Shown here: positions 18,375 through 27,348 of the stretch, piece after piece
Position numbering within the stretch: position 1 is the first letter of the stretch
Layout: every line of letters begins with the position of its first letter
Position numbers and translations under genes: made by a program
The notes under the pieces: generated by a model
What the model was told of the DNA's origin: nothing
The model's input: only the letters and a program-made list of their open reading frames with translations
The model's database searches: none
NCBI GenBank assembly: GCA_964616825.1
Contig: CAZTSX010000016.1
Span: 5,210 to 69,209, forward strand
Direction of reading: 5' to 3'
From: QYOJ01 sp964616825
GTDB taxonomy: Bacteria > Bacteroidota > Bacteroidia > Bacteroidales > FEN-979
Length of the DNA stretch: 64,000 nucleotides

Positions 18375-18995
18375 TTAATGTACTTTCGATCGAAATATTT
18401 TCCTCGAGGCAGGCTTCAACAACGGTATAAGGAAAAAAAACATCCCTGAATAAGATGGGATGATTATGGCTGCTCCCATTGCCAGTATGGAAACGAACAC
18501 AAATACCAGAACATTTCTTCTCCCATTAATAATCTCTTCTCTGCTGAAATCTGGTGACACCAGCCTGTGATCTTTTGTCGCATAGTGCCAGATTACAAAA
18601 AAGAAAATACCAATGATAAACATATTGGCACAGAAAATAAATGCGGCCGTATTGTCTTCGCTATAATCGGAAAATAGACTGGCAGAGAATGGAACGAGGC
18701 ATATAAACATCAAAAGAAATATTGTTTGCCACATATGCTTCTGATCCGTTTTGATGAAGATGCTCATCTGCTGTCGTTGGATGATCCAAAAAATCCCAAG
18801 AAGCAAGAAACTAAGAAAATAGGTATAGAATTCAATAGCATGGTTAAGGAGTGCTTTGAGTAATCCGATTTTTTCGACGATCTCTTTGTCAGGTATGCTG
18901 ATATTCAATATCAGGATGGTCATGGCAATGGCGAAAATACCATCTGATAGGGCTTCAATACGGTTGGAGGGAAAGAACTTTTTTTTAATACTCAT
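18375..18995 (-). CDS. TMEM175/DUF1211 family potassium-channel-like protein
   Basis: 206 residues, about six membrane helices. The first helix carries RIEALSDGIFAIAMTILIL, close to the RxxxFSDxxFAIxxTLL signature of TMEM175 channels; bacterial members form K+-selective tetramers. Here the signature Phe is Leu (ALSDG). Single gene between two convergent or divergent secreted-protein genes. Confidence 0.8.
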   Translation of the reverse strand: MSIKKKFFPSNRIEALSDGIFAIAMTILILNISIPDKEIVEKIGLLKALLNHAIEFYTYFLSFLLLGIFWIIQRQQMSIFIKTDQKHMWQTIFLLMFICLVPFSASLFSDYSEDNTAAFIFCANMFIIGIFFFVIWHYATKDHRLVSPDFSREEIINGRRNVLVFVFVSILAMGAAIIIPSYSGMFFFLIPLLKPASRKIFRSKVH

Positions 18996-19007
18996 GTGAA
19001 ATATCGT

Positions 19008-20306
19008 TTATGGAATCACCAGCATCCGTTTACTTATAATAACACTGTTATTGAACTGTAGCTGGTAGATGTATACTCCCGCCGGTAAACTTGCTGGATC
19101 AAAATCAACCAGATGTTCCCCCGCCGGAAGGTCTTTATTGACCAACACGGCAACTTCGGTACCTGATAGAGTATAAATCTGAATGGAAATGAATCCTGGT
19201 TCCAAATTTCGAATTTCAAATTTCGAATTTACTTTTGTAGGATTCGGGTAGAGATTACAACTAACTAAATAATCCGTAAGATTTGGCAAAGGTGAAATAC
19301 CCGGATGAACAGGGGGTATGTATTGGAGAAAAGCTCCTTCGGATCCCACAGCAAATCCGTGCATGGTATCCGGAAACGTGACAGCAAAGATAGCTGTGGA
19401 GTCAGGCGTAGGAATAGATGTCCAGGTGTTCCCGGTATCCAGGCTGTAGATGAATTTCATGCGTGGTCCCAGCGGCGCCCAGACCTCGCTGTTGTTCCTG
19501 AAATCGAGATCGTATGCGTTGCCCTGAATCCCCAACTCATCGTAGTCCCAGTTGAGTCCACCATCGGTAGTGCGAAGGATCCCAACGCCATAGCCATAAT
19601 CGGGATCACCACCGGCACCCATGACATGCGTGGCATCGAAGATATGGAGTCCATGGACCTCATCGGCAGGAGCCTGGGAGGGCTCCAGTGCATACCACAA
19701 CTCACCTCCGTTTGTTGTTCGCCAGGTTACACCTGCTATATCGAATATTCCGCCGCAGGCATAGCCAATTTGTTCGTTGAAGAACTGAATACCCAGCACC
19801 GGGAAGAAAGCCAACGTTGATGTATCGATGGCTGCTTGTGTCCAGTCGACACCACCATTAGTAGTTTTCACCAGGGCATGAGGTTGCCCACCCATCCAGC
19901 CTGTCAGCGAGTCGAAAAAGAGGATGCAGGTGATGAAGATATTCTCTTCCGGGTAAGGTGTGCTTGTCCAGTCAGCTCCACCGTTGGTTGTCTTTAGGAT
20001 GATTGTGCCATACGGCAGGGTGGTATAATTGAACGAAGAGGCCCATCCCTGGTCTCTGTCGAGGAAAAACAGACTCATAACATCATTCTCCGTCTGACTA
20101 GGCTGAATCATCCAACTTTCACCCCCATCAACGGTATGGATGATCATTCCGGAATCTCCTGCTGCCCAGCCGTACAGGCTGTCCACAAAACAAACCGATC
20201 GCAGGTTCTTGTCAGTCGGAACAGCAATCCTCTCCCAGGTTCCCTGGGCTAAGACAACCTGAGTTGTGAAGAAGATGCATATCAGGATGTAACGGTGTAT
20301 CTTCAC
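19008..20306 (-). CDS. Secreted YCF48/BNR-repeat propeller protein with T9SS sorting domain
   Basis: 432 residues: signal peptide (1-20), then repeated TT(D/N)GG-x-x-W motifs (TVDGGESW, TTNGGADW, TTNGGVDW, TTNGGELW, TTDGGLNW, LDTGNTW), giving a YCF48-type beta-propeller. A C-terminal sorting domain begins at CNLYPNPTK and ends SVIISKRMLVIP. T9SS cargo, surface located; ligand unknown. The linker between NPT and the sorting domain reads KFEIRNLE, translated from an AAATTTCGAATTT-type repeat (19203-19232). An 11 bp gap separates it from the TMEM175 gene on the same strand, so the two may be co-transcribed. Confidence 0.85.
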   Translation of the reverse strand: MKIHRYILICIFFTTQVVLAQGTWERIAVPTDKNLRSVCFVDSLYGWAAGDSGMIIHTVDGGESWMIQPSQTENDVMSLFFLDRDQGWASSFNYTTLPYGTIILKTTNGGADWTSTPYPEENIFITCILFFDSLTGWMGGQPHALVKTTNGGVDWTQAAIDTSTLAFFPVLGIQFFNEQIGYACGGIFDIAGVTWRTTNGGELWYALEPSQAPADEVHGLHIFDATHVMGAGGDPDYGYGVGILRTTDGGLNWDYDELGIQGNAYDLDFRNNSEVWAPLGPRMKFIYSLDTGNTWTSIPTPDSTAIFAVTFPDTMHGFAVGSEGAFLQYIPPVHPGISPLPNLTDYLVSCNLYPNPTKVNSKFEIRNLEPGFISIQIYTLSGTEVAVLVNKDLPAGEHLVDFDPASLPAGVYIYQLQFNNSVIISKRMLVIP

Positions 20307-20322
20307 AAAGCAAAATTTAACA

Positions 20323-20330
20323 CAAAGGTA
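20323..20330 (-). promoter_or_regulatory. TAnnTTTG -7 box
   Basis: Minus-strand TACCTTTG 16 bp before the ATG at 20306. Confidence 0.5.
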
Positions 20331-20446
20331 TAATTAATCAGGAGCAACCGGAAGCAGCTGTGCAACATGGGCTCTTTTTTGAATAGACCGTTCTGCCTGA
20401 GTTGATGGGATGAAACTAGATCCTGGATGCTGGATCCAAAAAATCG

Positions 20447-20454
20447 TATCTTTG
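20447..20454 (+). promoter_or_regulatory. TAnnTTTG -7 box for the multiheme cytochrome
   Basis: TATCTTTG 16 bp before the ATG at 20471. Confidence 0.5.
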
Positions 20455-20470
20455 AACAAAGCCCATTGCC

Positions 20471-22645
20471 ATGAGAATCGTAATTATTATTTTTTTGATT
20501 TGCATTTTCGGAGTAACCTTCTCTTCCTTCCGGCCGGGTGGAGAAAATGATTCATCAACGGATTCGGGTTCATCAAACACCTGCCTGCATTGTCATGATG
20601 GTATTGAAGAGATCAAAGATCCGGATTCATACATGATGGAAACGATTGCTGAGATTGCGGAGGAAGCCGGATTCGCCGGGAACAGCTGTATTGTCTGCCA
20701 TGGAGGAAATCCTGAAACAACAGATAAAACACTGGCTCATAAAGGGAGTATCCCCTATTTCCTGGAAGATGACGGCCCGAAGGATTTCTATCCTGACCCG
20801 GGAAGCATGAAACAGTTGCCTCCGGCTCCTACCGCTGCTGAAGTGAAAGAAAATCCACAGTTGGCTGCCTATACCTATATACGCCAGGAGTGCCAGCGGT
20901 GTCATATAGGGGTAAAGGGTCGGAACAAACCGGGCGATTACCGGGGTATGGGGTGCAGTGCGTGCCATATACCTTATTCGACTGAAGGGTATTATGAAGG
21001 AAATGATCCCTCCATATCTCATACGGAACCAGGTCATGTGTTAGTCCATAGTCTTCAGTCTTCAAGAAAATGCGAGGTGACAGTGAATGACAAAACCTAC
21101 TCGGGTATTCCGATACGAACCTGTGTGACCTGCCACAACAGGGGACGAAGGATCGGCACCTCTTACATGGGCTTGCTGGAAACAGCATACAAATCACCTT
21201 TTATGCCCAACGGAGACGAGCAGGAGCAGGTCTTCACCAAGAATTACCTGCATCTGCATGCAGATATCCATAAAGATAAAGGGATGCTGTGCCAGGATTG
21301 TCATACCTCTCTCGATGTCCACAGCAGCGGAATCCTTGCCGGAACCACCCTGGCAGCAGTTGAGATCGAATGCCAGGATTGCCACGGCACACCTCAAAAA
21401 TACCCCTGGGAACTTCCGATCGGTTTCTCAGATGAAATTGCCGGTGACCGGCCTGCGACTGGTCCGGCACGTGGACTGGCGGATGAGGTCCCCGATTACG
21501 CCAGCAAAGGAACTATTTTCGATATGGAAGAGGGATATCTGATTACAGCAAGAGGCAACCCGATGCCGCAGGTTGTCAAAAAAGGAAATGAAGTGATCGT
21601 ATATACCGCCGGAGGGAAAGATATCGTATTATCCCCGCTAAAAACGCTGCTGGAAGAGAACAAACTATCCGAAGAGGCTGTGATTGCGATGGACAATATA
21701 GATGGTCATATCAACCACATGGAGTGTTATACCTGCCACAATACCTGGGCACCCCAATGTTATGGATGCCACCTGAAAGTTGATTATTCGAAAAATGCAT
21801 TCCGTACCGACTGGACTGCTGATGGAAACGATCATAACGTAAATGGACTATCAGCGGATGCCAGGGGAGAAGCCAATAACCATCTGATCCCCGGGAAAGT
21901 TGAAGAACAGAGAAGCTATATCCTGTTTGAAGATCCCGCGATGGCTGTGAACGGGGAGCACAGGATCTCTAATTGTATTCCGGGATGCAATACCACAATT
22001 ACGGTAATCAGCGAAGACAATGAGCCATTGTTATTGAACCACATCTTCCGGATTCCGGATGTAGAGGGAGCGGGAGCAGAAGGCCAGCTGGCCAGTGATA
22101 TGGCAATCGTTCATCCTCACACCGTTTCCAAACGTGCCCGGAGTTGCGAAAGTTGTCACAACGATCCGAAAGCATTGGGATACGGTATAGAAAACGGAAC
22201 CATCATTGCCGATCCATCAAAACCATACGATATCGATCTCACTACGGCTGAAGGGGTGGTGCTGGCTAAGAAGAGCCAGGCTCAAATAAACGCGATCCCT
22301 AACTTGGACCACGACTGGTCAAGGTTTGTTTCGGAAGAGGGGAAACAACTTCAGACAGTCGGACATCACTTCACCGGAGAGCGACCGTTAAACAATGAAG
22401 AGCGGGCTCTCATCTCCCGGGAGGGGGTCTGTTCGTCATGCCATAAAAGCATCCCGGATAATGATCTCGCTGTCAGCTTACTCTCACATGTCAGGGAGAT
22501 GGCAGACATTCCGGTGAGCAACGATATGCACACCACACTGCTAAACCGGTCAATTATACTTACGGCGTGGATTGAAATCGTCGTACCTGTAGTGATCGTC
22601 CTGGTGGTGATTTTGTTGATCTGGAGATGGAGGAGGAGGAGATAG
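20471..22645 (+). CDS. Multiheme c-type cytochrome (11 CxxCH), C-terminally membrane anchored
   Basis: 724 residues. Signal peptide at about 1-19, then eleven CxxCH heme-attachment motifs: CLHCH, CIVCH, CQRCH, CSACH, CVTCH, CQDCH (twice), CYTCH, CYGCH, CESCH and CSSCH. A twelfth cysteine pair, CIPGC, lacks His. The C-terminus is one membrane helix (VVPVVIVLVVILLIWRW) ending in four Arg, which places the heme domain in the periplasm with a cytoplasmic tail. A role in periplasmic or trans-envelope electron transfer is likely, with quinol as a possible donor. No terminal-reductase module, partner cytochrome or cytochrome maturation gene is adjacent, so the acceptor is unknown. Confidence 0.88.
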   Translation: MRIVIIIFLICIFGVTFSSFRPGGENDSSTDSGSSNTCLHCHDGIEEIKDPDSYMMETIAEIAEEAGFAGNSCIVCHGGNPETTDKTLAHKGSIPYFLEDDGPKDFYPDPGSMKQLPPAPTAAEVKENPQLAAYTYIRQECQRCHIGVKGRNKPGDYRGMGCSACHIPYSTEGYYEGNDPSISHTEPGHVLVHSLQSSRKCEVTVNDKTYSGIPIRTCVTCHNRGRRIGTSYMGLLETAYKSPFMPNGDEQEQVFTKNYLHLHADIHKDKGMLCQDCHTSLDVHSSGILAGTTLAAVEIECQDCHGTPQKYPWELPIGFSDEIAGDRPATGPARGLADEVPDYASKGTIFDMEEGYLITARGNPMPQVVKKGNEVIVYTAGGKDIVLSPLKTLLEENKLSEEAVIAMDNIDGHINHMECYTCHNTWAPQCYGCHLKVDYSKNAFRTDWTADGNDHNVNGLSADARGEANNHLIPGKVEEQRSYILFEDPAMAVNGEHRISNCIPGCNTTITVISEDNEPLLLNHIFRIPDVEGAGAEGQLASDMAIVHPHTVSKRARSCESCHNDPKALGYGIENGTIIADPSKPYDIDLTTAEGVVLAKKSQAQINAIPNLDHDWSRFVSEEGKQLQTVGHHFTGERPLNNEERALISREGVCSSCHKSIPDNDLAVSLLSHVREMADIPVSNDMHTTLLNRSIILTAWIEIVVPVVIVLVVILLIWRWRRRR

Positions 22646-22647
22646 CT

Positions 22648-22696
22648 CCTAAATCCCCTGCCTGATTGGCAGACAAGCCTGAAGGGGACTTAATTC
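22648..22696 (+). repeat. CCCCTGAAGGGG-type dispersed element, split by a ~20 bp insert
   Basis: CCTAAATCCCCTG ... TGAAGGGGACTTAATTC, the same arms as the intact element at 42255-42284, but separated by about 20 bp (22661-22679) that itself contains TGCC/GGCA inverted arms. Confidence 0.55.
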
Positions 22697-22711
22697 GTCA
22701 TTCGAAAATCG

Positions 22712-24049
22712 TCATTCGTCATTTGAGATAATCCCTCCCGTCAACCTCAACAATTCCGTCTGGGTGTCGATCAGGTCATAGATAGCATTGAGTTTTTTGG
22801 AGGCAGCATTGAGGTAGATCAACTGGACATCCCTGAAATTGAATGAGTTGATTGTTCCGTTACGGTATTTCTCTGTAGCGATCTCCATATTTAGCTGGGC
22901 GCTCTCGAGATTGACCTGGGCTACCTCCAGCAGCTGTGTCCGGATACGATAGAGCTCGAACTGGTTTACCAGCAGGTTCTCCAGCGACTGCCTCAGATCC
23001 TGGATCTCGAGGCTCCCGATTTTTTCATTGATCCGGGCTGTCTCAATCGCTCTTCGGGTATTTCCCCCGTTGAAGAGGTTGAAGCTGAGACTGAAATTGG
23101 CATAATAGTCAAACAGGTAGGTATTGGCTTCACTCTTTTCGAAGTCTGACCAACTCTGTGTGAAATCAGTTCCGGCATTCATCAAAAGCGTTGGCCACAG
23201 GTTGCTTCTGGCAATGCTGACATCCTTTTTCAGGATCTCCTGGTTGATGTACTGGTTCAGCAAATTGGTGTTGCTTGAATACATTTTATTCATCAGATCG
23301 CTGAGAATATATTGCTGAATTTCTACCTGGAACGTGTCGACAAGCGTGAATTGAACCGAAGGGGGCTCTCCCAGGAGGAGCTTGAGATAGAGGAATGCAT
23401 TCTTAACATTCAACTTCTGTAAGAGGTAATTGGTTGAATCGCTCAGAAAGGAATTTTTCGCCTGCAGCACCTCAAATGTCACTGCACTTCCAAGCGTTTT
23501 CCGCATCATCTCATAGGCATAACGGTCACCTGAAAGATCCTTGACATTGTTCAGAACACGCAACCGCTCCTCCTCCAGCAGCGCATAATAGTAACCCAGG
23601 ATGATCGCCTGCAGGGTATTTTCAATCACAATGGTCGAATACCCGGAAGAGTAGTCCTCCAGCAGATCCAGTTTCTGCTTGTTCATCGATACTGAAAGGC
23701 CGTCGAAAATTAACCATTGCACGTTAACATAAGGTACAAGCGAGTTAGTGTATTTGCCTTCACGATTAAACGTAAATGTAGTGGAATCAAGAAACGGGGT
23801 ATTATCATACCGGTTGGCATTATTCAGTCCCAATGTAATGGAAGGCCATCTTCCAGCGGCTCCCTGGGTGTTGGTCATGGCTGCGATCTCGTAATTCTGC
23901 TGTGCTATCCGGATCTGGAAATTATTCTCAAGTCCTGTTTTGATGGCATCTGCCAGTGACAGGGGATATTGTGCCTGCATGGCGACTGAAACCGAGATAA
24001 ACAGAAGAAGCAGAAAACCTTTTTTAAGGTATGTAATTGGTGTGATCAT
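22712..24049 (-). CDS. TolC-family outer-membrane efflux protein
   Basis: 445 residues with a signal peptide (about 1-26, ends VAMQAQ) and the two-repeat coiled-coil outer-membrane-factor pattern: LSLADAIKTGLENNFQIRIA near the N-terminus and the second-half repeat NLFNGGNTRRAIETARINEK. Third gene of the efflux operon (adaptor, RND pump, outer-membrane channel), 21 bp after the pump gene. Confidence 0.92.
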   Translation of the reverse strand: MITPITYLKKGFLLLLFISVSVAMQAQYPLSLADAIKTGLENNFQIRIAQQNYEIAAMTNTQGAAGRWPSITLGLNNANRYDNTPFLDSTTFTFNREGKYTNSLVPYVNVQWLIFDGLSVSMNKQKLDLLEDYSSGYSTIVIENTLQAIILGYYYALLEEERLRVLNNVKDLSGDRYAYEMMRKTLGSAVTFEVLQAKNSFLSDSTNYLLQKLNVKNAFLYLKLLLGEPPSVQFTLVDTFQVEIQQYILSDLMNKMYSSNTNLLNQYINQEILKKDVSIARSNLWPTLLMNAGTDFTQSWSDFEKSEANTYLFDYYANFSLSFNLFNGGNTRRAIETARINEKIGSLEIQDLRQSLENLLVNQFELYRIRTQLLEVAQVNLESAQLNMEIATEKYRNGTINSFNFRDVQLIYLNAASKKLNAIYDLIDTQTELLRLTGGIISNDE

Positions 24050-24070
24050 GAGTATCTAAATCAAATTCGT

Positions 24071-27000
24071 TTATTCAATTGTCCGTTTGCTATAGATGAT
24101 AGCCTTCTCCACGCTCTCTCTTGATGGAACAGTAGAGAGTTTCTCCACGATATTGGTCGGAACTTTCCGTTTCGGATCTCCCTGCAACACCCATAGATTG
24201 ATCCGGTTGTAGAAGTAGATTGAGTACCGTTTGAAGTCATTCACGGCCAGGATCAGGACGGGAAAGAGGACCAGGATGAATCCGGTTCCGAAAAATACGC
24301 CATAAGCCAGTGCAACGGCCATGGGGATGAGAAACTGTGCCTGGAAACTTCCTTCCAGAATGATCGGATACAATCCTACGGTGGTGGTAATCGTTGTCAG
24401 GACAATAGCCCTGAAACGGGCTTGGCCTGTTTGAAAGACAGCCTCTACCACCTTTTTCCCCTCCAGAAGCAGGGCATTGTATTTGGAGAGGAAGACCACC
24501 GCATCGTTGATGATTACTCCCGATAACGCCAGCATTCCCCATACACTGAGCAGGGATACGGAAACACCTTCCACCCCATGGCCCCAGATCGCTCCTAGCC
24601 ATGCCAGCGGGATCATCATCACAATGATCAAACCCTGCGAGAAAGATTTAAAATGGAGGATAATGATCAGGAACATCAGAAGAAAAGCAGGGATGAAGAA
24701 CTTCCGAATCTGCGCCATGGTTTCGTCGCTGGCTTTCTTTTGACCCAGGTAAGCAATTTCGATGCCCGGATAGCGTGCCTTTAGTTCAGGTACGATTTCT
24801 GTCTCGATCTTCGTCTGGATGGGGACAATGGGTGTATCGTATCTTAGCACATTTGCATCGATGCGAATCTCACGTGAACTGTTGTAATGATTGATACTGA
24901 CAGGGCCCCGTTCGATCTTGTAGGTGGCCAGTTCCGACAGCGCAAATTCACTAACGGACGTTTTGATCTTCATAGATTCCAGTTGGCCAAGGTTGACCCG
25001 GTCTGTTTTCGGATACCTGACCCATACCCGCAATTCATCTTTTCCATGCTGCAGCCGCTGTGCCTGTCCGCCAAAGAAACCCTGGCGAACCTGGTTGGTT
25101 AGGCTGGCCTGCGTGAACCCAAGGAAGTAGGCAAGCGGTTTGAGCTTTAGTTGTACTTCACGCATCCCGGAGGGATTTACATCGGCAATGTTGTTCAACA
25201 CTTCGATCTGTTTCAGACTTCGGATCAGGTCCTCTTTAGCCATGTTCAGTTCGGCTTCATCTTTCCCAAGAAGACTTATTGAGATAGGGGTGCCGAAAGT
25301 AGCCCTGCCCTGTATAGTGAATTTTTCAGCTTCCGGGATATCGCCTACTTTTTCCTGAACCCGTCTGACTATTTCGTAACTGGAGGTTCCGCTGTTTTCA
25401 AGGTCACGGAGCATTACGAAAATATTCCCTGCATGGGATCCACGTTCCTGCCCGCTGAAGGCCGTGCCCGATGAATGGGATCCACGTGCCTGTCCACCGA
25501 AAGCTGAGCCCGTAGAGAGGAATGTATAATTCACAAAATTAGTTGTATCTCCCAACTCCACCATCAGTTCGGCATTCACCTCCCAGATGGCGTCGTCTAT
25601 TAGTTTAATTGATTCCAGTGTCCGGGCCTCTCCCGATCCGGGTTTAAATGCAAGGTCTACTGTAAACTGGTCGAATGGAATAGCCGGAAAAAAGGTTCCT
25701 TTGATCAGGCCACCCTGGAATAAGCCGGCAGTAATAAGCATGAGGAATACAGGAACAAAGATTGCCGCATATTTCCATTTAATGATAAATTTCAATGTGG
25801 ATCCGTAAACCTTAGCTCGCATAAAATTGACGGCTTTGTCAAGAGAATCCCGGATCTTCCTGCCGGTATTCCGGCGTACATTCCGACGAAGTACCCAACT
25901 GCTTCCCAGGTGGGCCGGCAGCACAAAGAAAGCTTCAAGCAGGGAAAAGGCCAGGCTGAATACCACGACAAATGCCATTTCAAACATAAATTCCATTCTT
26001 CCTTTGATGAAGAAGAGTGGTGAAAAGGCAATAATGGTTGTGGTAACGGAAGTGAGCACTGCCGGCATCACCTCCATAGTGCCGTCGAGTGCCGCTCTCC
26101 GGGGTGTTTTCCCTCGTTCGAAGTGGGTAAAGATATTCTCCGCAATAACAATCCCGTCGTCTACCAGGATCCCGATCACCAGGATCATCCCAAAGAGAGA
26201 GATCATGTTTACCGTAAGGCCGTAAAATGCCCCCAGGATAAACATGGCGCCGAATGAAGCAGGAATGCCGATAGCAACCCATATGGAAAGCCGGAGGCTC
26301 AGGAAGAGTCCCAGCGTGATGAAGATCAGCAGGAGTCCGATACCTCCGTTTCTGTAGAGCAGTTTCAACCTTAATTGGAGCATTTGCAGGAAGTCGTAGG
26401 TGACGGACATTTCAGTATCACTGTGCGTCTCGTTCCAGGTTTCAGTATATTCGTTACAATATGCTGAGATAGCAGAGAGGTCCTCTGTTGGCAGTTTAAA
26501 TATCTGAAATGTTACAGCAGGATTCCCGTTCAGTAACGACGTGCTGGCTATATCGGCGAACTGCATGTTTACTGTTCCAATATCGCCAATACGCAGGTAA
26601 CTGCCATCGGGGTTTCCCCGGATGATGATCTGTTCGATCTCTTCCGGTTTAACCGTTCTGGTGCGGCTGCGAATCATGATCTCTTCCTGGTCGGAACGGA
26701 TCTGACCGCCTGAAATGTCCAGGTTGTTCTGGGCAATTGCACGGGCAACCTCATCGAAGGTCAGGTTATATCTCAAGAGGTTTTCTTCGGAGATCTCCAC
26801 CGAAAGCTCAAGGGCGGGAAAACCCCCGACCATGATCTGCGAAATGATTCCGGAGGTATAGAAATCATATTCGATCTCGTTGGCATACTCTTTTAAGGTA
26901 AGCAGATCCACATTTCCCGAGAGGCTCATGAAAATGGCAAATGTGGAGGAGCGTTGTTTGTTGACGATCGGTTTTTCGGCATCAACAGGGAAGGAGGTAA

Positions 27001-27346
27001 TCCCATCCACGGCATTCTTCACCTCCATCAGGGTTTCATCTATATCATACTCTCCCGTGATCTCTACTCGTACAATATTGAAGTTTTCTGATGACGTACT
27101 GCTTACTTCTTTAATCCCTGCAATGCCTCTGAGGGCTTCTTCTATCCTGATGGTAATACCCTCTTCCATCTCTTTTGGAGAAGCCCCCGGATAGAAGACA
27201 GAGATATCGATGTATTTTTCGGAGGAATCAGGAAAAAAAGAGCGGTTCATGGAGACAAAGCTCATGCCCCCGATAACCAGGATAATAAAGAGGATGATGT
27301 TGGCGTAAAACGGATATTTTATGAAAATCGAGATGAGTTTTTTCAT
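24071..27346 (-). CDS. RND-family efflux permease (AcrB/HAE1-like)
   Basis: 1091 residues, 12 membrane helices in the 1+5 / 1+5 arrangement with two large periplasmic loops. N-terminus MKKLISIFIKYPFYANIILFI and motifs such as GILVDDGIVIAENIF and GVIINDAVVFLSKYN contain the acidic residues of the proton relay in helix 4 (D-D). Inner-membrane proton-driven exporter. An unusual 14-residue tandem duplication, rich in Gly/Ser (SAFGGQARGSHSS then TAFSGQERGSHAG), lies in the second periplasmic region. The drug or lipid substrate is not predictable. Confidence 0.93.
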   Translation of the reverse strand: MKKLISIFIKYPFYANIILFIILVIGGMSFVSMNRSFFPDSSEKYIDISVFYPGASPKEMEEGITIRIEEALRGIAGIKEVSSTSSENFNIVRVEITGEYDIDETLMEVKNAVDGITSFPVDAEKPIVNKQRSSTFAIFMSLSGNVDLLTLKEYANEIEYDFYTSGIISQIMVGGFPALELSVEISEENLLRYNLTFDEVARAIAQNNLDISGGQIRSDQEEIMIRSRTRTVKPEEIEQIIIRGNPDGSYLRIGDIGTVNMQFADIASTSLLNGNPAVTFQIFKLPTEDLSAISAYCNEYTETWNETHSDTEMSVTYDFLQMLQLRLKLLYRNGGIGLLLIFITLGLFLSLRLSIWVAIGIPASFGAMFILGAFYGLTVNMISLFGMILVIGILVDDGIVIAENIFTHFERGKTPRRAALDGTMEVMPAVLTSVTTTIIAFSPLFFIKGRMEFMFEMAFVVVFSLAFSLLEAFFVLPAHLGSSWVLRRNVRRNTGRKIRDSLDKAVNFMRAKVYGSTLKFIIKWKYAAIFVPVFLMLITAGLFQGGLIKGTFFPAIPFDQFTVDLAFKPGSGEARTLESIKLIDDAIWEVNAELMVELGDTTNFVNYTFLSTGSAFGGQARGSHSSGTAFSGQERGSHAGNIFVMLRDLENSGTSSYEIVRRVQEKVGDIPEAEKFTIQGRATFGTPISISLLGKDEAELNMAKEDLIRSLKQIEVLNNIADVNPSGMREVQLKLKPLAYFLGFTQASLTNQVRQGFFGGQAQRLQHGKDELRVWVRYPKTDRVNLGQLESMKIKTSVSEFALSELATYKIERGPVSINHYNSSREIRIDANVLRYDTPIVPIQTKIETEIVPELKARYPGIEIAYLGQKKASDETMAQIRKFFIPAFLLMFLIIILHFKSFSQGLIIVMMIPLAWLGAIWGHGVEGVSVSLLSVWGMLALSGVIINDAVVFLSKYNALLLEGKKVVEAVFQTGQARFRAIVLTTITTTVGLYPIILEGSFQAQFLIPMAVALAYGVFFGTGFILVLFPVLILAVNDFKRYSIYFYNRINLWVLQGDPKRKVPTNIVEKLSTVPSRESVEKAIIYSKRTIE

Positions 27347-27348
27347 GG

